From contig WACJ01000308.1 of assembly GCA_008973525.1 (NCBI GenBank), positions 186,001 to 250,000 of the forward strand: a stretch of DNA of 64,000 nucleotides, given 5' to 3'. How positions within the stretch are numbered: position 1 is the first letter of the stretch; the number at the start of each line of letters is the position of its first letter. Made by a program: the position numbers and the translations under genes. Shown here one piece after another: positions 10,975 through 19,565 of the stretch. This stretch comes from Stenopsyche tienmushanensis. Its lineage: Eukaryota > Arthropoda > Insecta > Trichoptera > Stenopsychidae. Under the pieces are notes generated by a model. That model did no database searches. It had not been told where the DNA came from and worked only from the letters and a program-made list of their open reading frames with translations.

Positions 10975-11706
10975 ATGTATGCTAAAGTAAGTTTAAAATA
11001 GTTTATATTTATATCGTCACATCGAAATATTTGTTATAAATACAACATCGATCATTCCAGATCGCTGTATTTTTTGCCCTGGTGGCAGCATCCAATGCTG
11101 GATTCCTCGACAACCTCTTCCACAAGAACCATCATAGCTCGCAAGGACATGGAGTATCATCTCAGAGCATCGTACAACACCATGGTCATGGAGAACTTAA
11201 ACAAGTGCACGATCATAACGATTTGCATCAGGATTTCCATCACGCTGATCATCTCGAACACGTCGACGAACACGTAAATACATTGCCATTTTGTATGAAA
11301 ATACAAGATTTAAAGATGTGGCTAATCTCATACGATCATATTATACAATTAGGCTTATCCCAAATACGAATACAAATACTCCGTAAATGACGATAAAACT
11401 GAGGATCAAAAGAACCACTGGGAATCCAGAGACGGCGACAATGTACAAGGACAATATTCTTTCATTCAACCTGATGGATCTACAAGGACCGTCACTTATA
11501 CAGCCAACGATCATGATGGGTAAATATCGATAATTTCATTAGTTAAAACCATATTTTATTAATAATTAATACATACATGACGACAAACATATTTCAGATT
11601 TAAAGCCCAAGTCAGCACTATTGGTGGAAATCAACATGCACATGATGCCCAAGCCTATGAACAACTTGCCCATCAAAGTTACGACGAACATAGCTATCAT
11701 CATTGA
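10975..11706 (+). CDS. RR-2 cuticular protein, His-rich, twin of the gene at 9837
   Basis: Secreted RR-2 protein, 166 residues. Exons 10975-10986 (M-Y-A-K), 11061-11273, 11353-11519, 11598-11706. Exon 2: IAVFFALVAASNAG signal end, GFLDNLFHKNHHSSQGHG, SSQSIVQHHGHGELKQ, then the His-rich DHLEHVDEH end with one Gly-to-Ala change from its twin. Exon 3 is the RR-2 core (WESRDGDNVQGQYSFIQPDG). Exon 4: FKAQVSTIGGNQHAHDAQ, then QAYEQLAHQSYDEHSYHH. Divergent from the minus-strand twin, probably sharing regulatory DNA. A minor reading-frame overlap (MPWWQHPML...) is a shadow of exon 2. An AATAAA lies near 11769. Confidence 0.93.
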
Positions 11707-12891
11707 TCGTTTATTAAAAATTTGAGATCTTGTTTATCTGAAGCATTATGTATATTCTTATCCCTTGAATAAATTTTATATGGAATTGTTACATATGCTT
11801 TTAAAATAAGAATTTCCTTTCCTTTGAAAGTGATTTTTTAATTACATCAACATTTTTCGCACAATATAATCAATCAAGGTACGTTGCTAAAATTTTGTTT
11901 TACATAGTTTTATGCAACATAACATCTTGTTTGCATAAAATTTGAATCAAATTTGTGACCATCCATTAAACGTTGCTATGAAGAGAAAAGCTTTCTTTTC
12001 TGTGATTGTAAAGAGAAATTGTGAAAAGTAATAAAATCGTATTCAAGTGTGAAAGAAATGTGCTAAAATTAACATTGATTTAAAAATGGAGAAAACAAAA
12101 TAAAATATTTAGCTGATTATAAAAAATATTTAGAAATATATATTATTTTTTAAATATTAATTTAATTGGTTTTAATATGAAATGTATTAATTAATTTTAT
12201 TACTGCCATCTGTACTCCTAAAGCAAAAACTTTTTACAATAAAATAGTTAATTGCAATTTCAAACAATTATCATGAAGTGCTTTTATATATTTTATTTTT
12301 ATGAAATCGAACCACAAATATAACCTGTGGTTTATTTTTTTCATGATTTAACTGTATGTGACAATAGTAAAGTTTCTCAATCGAGCATTATCGTTATAGT
12401 AACGAGACATTGAATTTGTTGTTCTTGGACCAATTTTGATTTTTTCTCGTTAGCTGATCAATGGTGTTTCTTAACTTTATTGTGTTTCTTGAGTAAATAG
12501 AGTTGTCACATAGCCAACTTATTCCGTGTCATGTTCCAATCGATAATGTTTCGTAAACCTGCTTAAGAATTTATCAACAAAAGGAAATGCCGTTATTGGA
12601 TAATTTAGAAAGGAGGTATTCCTTTGTATTTTTTCAACAGTAAAAATTTAAGTCATTTAATCGCAAAGTAAGATTTTGAGCACATAAAAATTGTGACACA
12701 TGTAACAACAAATATTTGCTTTTTGATCCAGCTTTCTTCTTCTTACGGCGCCATATAAAATAGGGATAAATTATTTTTATATTATGGCTCCCTCGTTGTC
12801 TTTCACGTGTGCTTGAATAAGGAAGAGATAATTTTAATATGTATTTTTAAATAGAAGATCTGTCAGTGGATGTCAAAATTATCATTATATT
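11707..12891. other. Intergenic spacer, no gene seen
   Basis: AT-rich spacer between the class-A cluster and a transposon composite. No ORF of interest and no recognisable RNA gene. Confidence 0.5.
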
Positions 12892-13014
12892 TTAACACAT
12901 TCCCATCGGGCTAAAATTTGTAATATTAGAAAAAAAAATACACAATACTTTTGCGTGCAAGCATGATAAAACATATTTTATAATGTGTAGAAAAATGTTA
13001 TGATTAAATCTGTC

Positions 13015-13784
13015 TTAAACCTGTTAAGTGGGCATGACGTATATATACGTCCAATGTAAACTGCATCGAAATTGGTTAGGACGTATATATACGTCCTCGA
13101 AATATATGTCGAGTCCTAAAGCAGGCGAGATTTTTTGTTTGTTTAACAAATGTGTGAGTTATCGATACATGTTTTGACATGAATTTAAGATAGGTAGCAA
13201 ATTAGGTTGCACCTCGCTATTGTGTTGGGGTGGAAGTGTACTTATTGTAGTAAACGGTGACTAGTAGCTTAAGGTAAGATTCAAAGGCAAACTTATAGTT
13301 TTAAAATGGAAGGACAAAAAAGACATATTGATGCGCAGTTCAGATAACATAATAAAAAACCAACCTGTGGCATCAAAAAACAGCATTACACCTAAACTCT
13401 CACGCATAATTGAAAGGCATTTTCAACGAACAAATGAATAAGAACTAAAACCAGGAAATGTCGAGTTTATTACAAAAAAGGGAAAGAATCTACATACTGA
13501 TGTCTGGATTTTGAGGTAGCACTATAGTTTTGAATTTATGTATGGATATATTTTATTTTTTTAAACTCTACGTTTCCATTTTCTTTATGTGCTTTTGTTT
13601 ATTGTTTTGTATTTGTATCTAAATAAATACAAAAAATAGTTGTTTTTTATTTTAATTATAAGCATTATAAAATAATATGAACTCACGCCAAGTGGGCGGG
13701 ACGTATATATACGTCCTAACGAAAATGTGCGCGCTCACTATATATTGCGTTTTTGAAAAGGAAATTCCCTGCTTAATAGGTTAA
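13015..13784 (+). mobile_element. Deleted piggyBac-like element with ACGTATATATACGT repeats
   Basis: TTAA occurs at 13015-13018 and 13781-13784. The inner ends are weak inverted repeats: left TTAAACCTGTTAAGTGGG, right (minus strand) TTAACCTATTAAGCAGGG. The palindrome ACGTATATATACGT occurs three times (near 13038, 13081 and 13691), subterminal on both sides. Around 13450-13530 a frame reads RKCRVYYKKGKESTY, then after a stop CLDFEVAL, which matches the cysteine-rich C-terminal end of piggyBac transposases (CRVC..KGKR...TxxxCxxCxVALC). The rest of the transposase is absent. Non-autonomous and dead. Confidence 0.75.
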
Positions 13785-13785
13785 G

Positions 13786-14530
13786 TATACTCGGGTCTCG
13801 TATAGCACGCTTTTTTACAACACCCTTTGTATAATACGATTTGACGAGAAAAAATATACATAATTAAATAATTAACATGTTTAATTTGTACGCCTATGGA
13901 TTTAAGGCATATTATATTCGTCGAACAATGGAAAAAATATTAGGATGCACTGATCAAGATGAAAATTTAACACTTCCACAAGCCTGGAAAAAAATAATCT
14001 ATTCGAAATTGTGTCGATATTGTTTTTGCAACCATTAAAGAAATAAAACAATCCAATTTTAGTTCTTACTGGAAAAAGCTGTGGCCAGAAGTAGTCTCTG
14101 GATAAAATGTTTTACCAACAATAGAAGATGAATGCCAAAGAACAATACACATTTGTCCTAATATTGATGGAAAAAGTTTTATGATATGGATATTCATGAT
14201 ATCCAAGAAATATTGAAGGATCGTACGTTGAACCAAGACGAGATTTTTAAAATACTCCAGAGCTCTCTTATGATGCAAACCTACAAGAGATCTCGAAAAA
14301 GAATAATACATAGAATTATAAGTGTTAATGATGAAAGTTTTATTCAATTAATTTCATAAACTGTGTTTATTAGAAACAATAAAGTACAAACTTATAAAAA
14401 ATATCTTCGATCATTTTTTGAACGCAAACCCTAATTTTGTATGAACTGCAAACCTTGTATAACACGGATTTTTATTACACGACGTTTTTGCGGAACCATA
14501 TAACCGTGTTTTACTGAGGATCCAGTGTAG
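13786..14530 (+). mobile_element. Internally deleted Tigger/pogo-like transposon
   Basis: Left end TATACTCGGGTCTCGTATAG and right end (minus strand) TACACTGGATCCTCAGTAAA are imperfect inverted repeats, with TA at the edges. Internal frames read YYIRRTMEKILG, ENLTLPQAWKKI and, after a frameshift, TIKEIKQSNFSSYWKKLWPEVVSG. These match the C-terminal part of Tigger/jerky transposases (LTLPEAWK ... CWRKLWPEVV). It abuts the piggyBac-like element at its left end. Stops and frameshifts show it is inactive. Confidence 0.72.
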
Positions 14531-14615
14531 TATATAATGTCAAAAGATGCATAAGTGCGTCTACTGATAGTATCCAAAAGATGTATATATGCATAGCCCG
14601 ACGGAAATGTGTTAA

Positions 14616-16560
14616 TAATTGTTGCTAAGCAATCATTCTTGAGCAGCCCTGCCCGTTTTTTATAAATCGTATTAATATTATTTTTTCCGATTGAGACCAA
14701 ATCTAAAAAGAGTCTACTAGAAAGAGTAGACTAAATCGATCAGAAATATCAATTTTATGTCATTTCTTAGATTTTTTGGTTTGCTATAGCTAGAGTTCAG
14801 ATTTTTTCCCCAATACAAACACTTGATAATATTACTTTTATTTTTCACCAATTAAATGATTGCCATAACAATAAACGCTATGAATTTAAATATTGAGATA
14901 GATGATTCTCAAACTTGAAGATCAAATACAAATTATATTTATTAAAACTAACCAACTTAATTCGAATGTAGGTATATTTATAATAACTATTAAAAGATAA
15001 AAATTCAAATAGGGATTTTAAAAATTAATAATCCTTAAGACGAAGATGACCATGTGGTCACGTTCGTCTTGTCTGGCTCTCAAGCTCTCATGACAACGAA
15101 AATATTTTTTTCTTATAATAATTTAATTTTTCTACTTAAACTCACTATCCATTAAGTTAAATATATATAATACATAGTTCTTATGCTGGTACAATGCGCA
15201 AATTGCACAAGCAAATTCCTTCAAAATCTTCTTGTGATTCTAATAATCGCCTTCACAAGTCTATGTCCTTCTCTTTTCTAATTTCCATCTCTATGCTGCA
15301 ATTGTTAGCACAAAAAATATAACTTGAAAGAAATATGTCATCGCTGGAAGATAATTTATGTTCGAATGCATACTATGATCAACGGAATGTACCAGAACAA
15401 AAAATATTGTTATGCTGTTTTTATTTACTGGACCACTTACTATCTTAGGAAAACGACCACAGCTCCAATTGATACACGAAATTGCTTTATGAAATATCTA
15501 AATTGTTGAAAAATTATACATAATATATTATTTCGTGTTTCGATAAGCAATCAACATCCAGAACGTGCTGTTATCTTCATCAATCATACGACATTTGGGA
15601 TTTTAGACAATAGTTATTCCCTTTTTTTTAAATAAATAAACCTATTTAATATTGGCTATTTTGATTCCTTTGCCTGTATCTTTGAATGTTAAGAGTTGCA
15701 GCTATCGTCTACTTATAGGGACATGTAGGATTAGGACCTCAATAGGAAACCCATTTATAGGAAAAGTTCACATCCATATCTGTTTTATACATCCACTTAT
15801 TTTCCAGCTAAGGCCAAGATTCAATTTTTATTGGGAAAGGTCTTTTGTTCTAGTCCTTTCTTTCATCATAAAGACATGGGGAAGTCCAATATGATGCTTA
15901 AGATGTGCATCTTAGAATCGTTTCCATTCTTGCAATACCATCTTGTTTACCCTCGAATTTGTATACTACACCTATACAATTCTAAAATCATCTTTTAGTT
16001 TGAAGAGTTCAAAATGATATAAAAACGAAATATCATATTATTATCTTTTCGCTGTCATTCAATTACCATTTTTCAGTTCAAATATCGTCATAATTCCTGT
16101 TAAAAGCATGTCTAATAACTTAACCATCCATAAAGAATGTATCTAAATACTTATATTTACAAATCTGAAACTGGTCAATTTTTAAAGATTGTTAAGTTAG
16201 TTTAGAGCGAGTTATATTTATAATACTTTTTTGTGTCATCTCAAACTCTTTTGCATAAGTTTGAAATAAATCTTCGATCATTGCTTACATACATAAATCA
16301 CTGTAAATTTGATCTTGCTAATGAATTCGGATATTGACAGTTAATCAATGCCTCTTTGTTGCATTTAATTGCCTGTCTTTCCACAATTCGACCCCTAAAT
16401 AGCTTTGGTCATTCCAATATCATTAAAACCATGTCGACTTTCCACGTCCAGTCGCCTGTTAACGTAATTGTGATATAATTCGGCACAGATCATGCTTGAT
16501 TGTTTACCTACGTCCCGATAGGTTGTTCGGCTCCATTTGCAATGCAGCTCTTGCAATTCC
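14616..16560. other. Spacer, no gene seen
   Basis: AT-rich sequence. Contains an imperfect 34-base palindrome at 15037-15070 (AAGACGAA ... TTCGTCTT arms around GACCATGTGGTC). ORFs at 15324-15509, 15652-15894 and 16395-16577 show no domain. From about 16600 the promoter region of the next cuticle gene begins. Confidence 0.5.
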
Positions 16561-16613
16561 CCAATTGACCATGCCAAAATGGCAATACGAAACCAATGCT
16601 TTGATATACGTCG

Positions 16614-16631
16614 TAATATTCAATGTTACAT
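16614..16631 (+). promoter_or_regulatory. Class-B upstream motif TAATATTCAATGTTACAT
   Basis: An 18-base motif found exactly at 16614-16631, 26850-26867 and 31008-31025, in each case 69-83 bases upstream of a TATA box of a plus-strand RR-2 gene and embedded in otherwise diverged DNA. It is a candidate binding site for a shared transcription factor; the factor is unknown. Confidence 0.6.
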
Positions 16632-16699
16632 ACCACGTAAATGGTACTTGCATAACGTTCAGGGCGGCTGACTTTTTGTTTCGTTTTCGTATTTTTGAC

Positions 16700-16707
16700 T
16701 ATAAAAG
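16700..16707 (+). promoter_or_regulatory. TATA box of the gene at 16785
   Basis: TATAAAAG, 85 bases before the ATG. About 30 bases downstream is ACTACATTCG rather than TCAGT, as in other class-B promoters. Confidence 0.65.
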
Positions 16708-16784
16708 AGTCGACAATTTTCTGTGACTACATTCGACTTCGAGTTCTTCCACTGGCACAAACAGTAGAACAACAAAAAACCAAG

Positions 16785-17966
16785 ATGTTCTTCAAAGTGA
16801 GTACATTAGATGCACTTGGGGTTGAATATGAATGCATTTTATAAATATTAATTTTAAAATGCAAACATCAACCCCTATTTCAATATTAAAATTACGCTCA
16901 TTATCTTCAATATAGAATGCATTATTAAGAGCCATTATTCTTTGATGGACATCAAACATTTGATGCACAAATTGCTATCAACAAAAACAAAAAATATAAG
17001 ATAAATTCTTAATCATTGAAAAAATTAATAGTATTGGTAAATATTTTTTAACATCTTAAACATTACACAGAATCGTAAATTTATACGACGTAATGGCAAT
17101 GTGCTATCATAAATCATAAAAGTTTATGAATCGTATAAATGTATGTATCTTTCATTACAAACGATCTCAAAATGTGTTATTTTAATAAATAATTTCATAT
17201 TTAATGTACTAGGTTGCATTCTTGATCGGCATGGTTGCTGTTAGCACTGCATGGCCCAGCCATGGGTATGGTGGCTATGGTGGACAAGGAGGACATGGTG
17301 GTCAAGGAGGACATGGTGGACAAGGAGGACATGGTGGTGGCCAAGGCGGTCATGGTGGTCAAGGAGGACATGGTGGACATGGTCATGCAACATCATTCCA
17401 GCACATCACTAGACACGACGGCCCTTCCGTTGGTTACACCGCTCCTGAACATGGAGATGGCGGACATGGTGGACACGGAGGAAATGGTGGACATGGAGGA
17501 CATGGTGTACATGGAGGACAAGGTGGACATGGAGGACATGGTGGATACTATTACGATGAACATGTAAGAAAATAAATATATAAAGAAGTGAATGATTTAT
17601 AACACCCTGCCGACTTGCAGTTTATAAATATTGGTATTAATTAAATATTTATCTGGATTAGGCTCATCCTGCTTACAATTACGAATATGGAGTGACCGAT
17701 CATCATACTGGTGATAAGAAAACTCAAGCTGAACACAGAGACGGAGACGCAGTCAAAGGACACTACTCTTTAGTCGAACCTGATGGTTCAACCAGAACTG
17801 TCCATTACACTGCTGATCATCATGGGTATGAATACATTCATGTCAATAGTCATTTACTTATATATTACTTTTCACTATGAATAATATAATGATTATTTCA
17901 GGATTCCAAGCTAATGTCCATCGCACCACCAACACTCATCCAGCCCATTACAATCATCATCATTAA
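16785..17966 (+). CDS. Gly/His-rich RR-2 cuticular protein with a disrupted tail exon
   Basis: Exons 16785-16796 (M-F-F-K), 17213-17563, 17662-17825, then the tail exon. Exon 2 has signal peptide [14 protein letters not shown] and a long GGxGGH-type repeat ([14 protein letters not shown]), interrupted by [20 protein letters not shown]; it ends YYYDEH. Exon 3 begins [18 protein letters not shown] and contains [20 protein letters not shown], ending TADHHG, one codon shorter than its paralogs. The only AG acceptor before the tail exon (17900-17901) leaves an extra G: the spliced frame reads G-I-P-S-stop (stop 17912-17914), giving about 179 residues. One base further on, the ancestral frame continues [20 protein letters not shown] to TAA at 17964-17966. 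Intron 1 (416 bases) is longer than in class A. Function: secreted, flexible chitin-binding cuticle protein. Confidence 0.85.
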
Positions 17967-18114
17967 AAACATCGCCCTTGTTATCGATTTCGCGAATTAT
18001 CTTTTGTACAGTTTTTACTTGTATATAAAAATGAAACCAAAAAATAAATAAACGTTGATTTTTATAAATTACTTGTTTAAATTATTGACATTTAGACTAA
18101 AAAATGACATGTAG

Positions 18115-18262
18115 ATAGTACCGCAGTTAAGCGGTATGACTCGCAATTCAATAATTTTGGGTTCAAAGCTAACAGAGATGTGGCTAGCACATTTTAAAAC
18201 ATATATTTGCTATAAAAAAACATGTAAAAATGATTGGCAATAATCTCATAAAAGGGATTGCT
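18115..18262 (+). mobile_element. tRNA-derived SINE copy
   Basis: Begins with a tRNA-like head containing a box-A-like stretch (GTTAAGCGGTATGAC) and a box-B-like GGGTTCAAAGC, followed by a body with ATGTGGCTAGC, AAAAATGATTGGCAATAATC and the tail TCATAAAAGGGATTGCT. At least six other copies in the window share the body and the tail GGCAATAGTCCCATAAAAGGGATTGC. Confidence 0.7.
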
Positions 18263-18268
18263 GCTTTT

Positions 18269-18312
18269 AAACCTTAAATATCCACGATATTTATCGTGGA
18301 TATTTAAGGTTT
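18269..18312. repeat. Perfect 21-base hairpin
   Basis: Arms 18269-18289 and 18292-18312 are exact reverse complements (AAACCTTAAATATCCACGATA) with a 2-base loop. It directly follows the SINE tail at 18262. Confidence 0.85.
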
Positions 18313-18442
18313 AAAGTAAGTGTAATAACCCAAAATTTGTAGGACGAAAGTATACATTAAAACTAGAAGTAATTGAACATTTTACTCTAAGAAGGACAAT
18401 GATCGGTTGTTTTTAAATAAAAACATTTTCATTGAAAGAAGC

Positions 18443-18557
18443 ATAACACATCACTCAATAAATGTGTAGGATTTTTTTAAAAGAAATTACAAAAACGACC
18501 AGAATGAAGAAGAAAGAAGTTATATAAATCCTACGAATTTATTGAGTGATGTGTTAT
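18443..18557. mobile_element. Short mariner-type MITE
   Basis: About 115 bases with inverted ends ATAACACATCACTCAATAAA at left and the reverse complement form at right (TTTATTGAGTGATGTGTTAT), flanked by TA-like ends. The same ends occur at 23508-23612 and on the larger mariner relic at 54820-56310, so it is an internally deleted derivative of that family. Confidence 0.8.
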
Positions 18558-18963
18558 TTAAGAAAGAAAAAGCTAATTTATCGGTAAAAATATGTTATTT
18601 TTAGCAAAAAATATAGCTTATTACACAAGATACGTACAACGTATCTTAACAACTTCAAAACAAGAAAGTATGAAAGTTTAATGATGATAAGTAGTGATAA
18701 TGAAGATATTCTTATACGAAAGTTACTTGAAATTAGTGCTATCGTTGACGGAAGTTACGGATTTCCATTTAAATAATTATTCTTCAAACTCACATATTTT
18801 GGAACTTTGTGTGATTTTTAATTTGCTAAATGTTTTTACTCAAGTTACAAGCGCGATAACCCCTGAATATCGTTTATTTAGAATCCCACAAGCCAAGAAA
18901 ACTAGCACAATTAAGATAATAATTGCATTCGTTCGTTCACACGAGGAAAAAGCATAGCCGACG

Positions 18964-19264
18964 ATGAAGTTTCCTATCTTGTTTTTCATCATATGCGTTC
19001 TCGGTTTGAGCCAAATTTTGGCAAAACGTAAATAACACACTTCATCTGTGATTTATGCCTTTAAAATTGTCATTTAATCTGTGCATTTTGATTTCAGCGA
19101 CTTCTCAGCCGACCACGACAAGAAAGCCGTGCGTCGTCGTCAAATGCGACGAATACTGCAAATTAAACCTCGGACCGAAGATCATCGGACAATGCATTGA
19201 AGACTCCGAAGAGAACGAGGAATGCTTCTGTGGCTATAATAAATATCTCTTTTTCCAAGTATGA
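18964..19264 (+). CDS. Small secreted six-cysteine peptide, defensin-like (CS-alpha-beta) spacing
   Basis: Two exons, 18964-19027 and 19098-19264 (intron 70 bases, phase 1), 76 residues. The first 20 residues, MKFPILFFIICVLGLSQILA, are a clear signal peptide. After a Thr/Pro-rich linker the mature part has six cysteines spaced C-x4-C-x3-C-x11-C-x9-C-x1-C. The CxxxC ... CxC frame and the GQC before the fourth cysteine (a GxC gamma-core) are those of insect defensin/drosomycin-type folds. Known relatives act as antimicrobial peptides or channel-binding peptides; which applies here cannot be told. The short acidic stretch (EDSEENEE) before the CxC pair is unusual for a cationic antimicrobial peptide. 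It is unrelated to the surrounding cuticle genes. The ATG is the only one that gives a signal peptide. Confidence 0.75.
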
Positions 19265-19466
19265 AAATGTATTCGTCTTCCTTACGAGAATAAAATTGAT
19301 GCACAATTGATATTTTTTTTTAATTGAAAACCTATTGCAAAACGTCGTTTGATATCATTTATACAATTGAACCGGTTCAATTCCATTTGTATACAACACA
19401 ATATTTGACGTAGAAATGCGTGACTTTATCAATTGACGTAAAAAGATGACAAAAACGATAACCTTT

Positions 19467-19507
19467 TATATAAAAAAAGCTATAAATTCATGCAGACTGT
19501 AATCAGT
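19467..19507 (+). promoter_or_regulatory. TATA box and initiator of the peptide gene at 19566
   Basis: TATATAAA at 19467-19474 and TCAGT at 19503-19507, about 60 bases before the ATG. Confidence 0.6.
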
Positions 19508-19565
19508 AAATGGAGTGTTGTTGACGTTGTCTCAGATGTATAAACGCCTTTTGTAAATTTTCAAT

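Larger units (their letters stand above)
12892..14615. mobile_element. Outer TTAA-flanked element with nested insertions (piggyBac-like ends)
   Basis: At 12892 the sequence starts TTAACACATTCCCATCGGGC; at 14615, read on the minus strand, it starts TTAACACATTTCCGTCGGGC. These form terminal inverted repeats with TTAA at both outer ends, the hallmark of piggyBac-type target sites. Most of the interior is occupied by two further elements (13015-13784 and about 13786-14530), leaving only about 120 and 85 bases of the outer element. A short relative occurs at 19741-19821. No transposase of its own is visible, so it is probably a MITE that received insertions. Confidence 0.65.

Noticed and set aside
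17275..17560. Regular short repeats resembling a CRISPR array
   Set aside because: Units are 9-15-base coding repeats of GGQGGH without constant spacers, within an insect gene exon.
17201..17567. Long ORFs on both strands rich in Met/Thr/Ser or Met/Val/Asp across the Gly/His-rich exon
   Set aside because: They are out-of-frame shadows of the GGH repeat; the real frame has the signal peptide, splice sites and RR-2 continuation.
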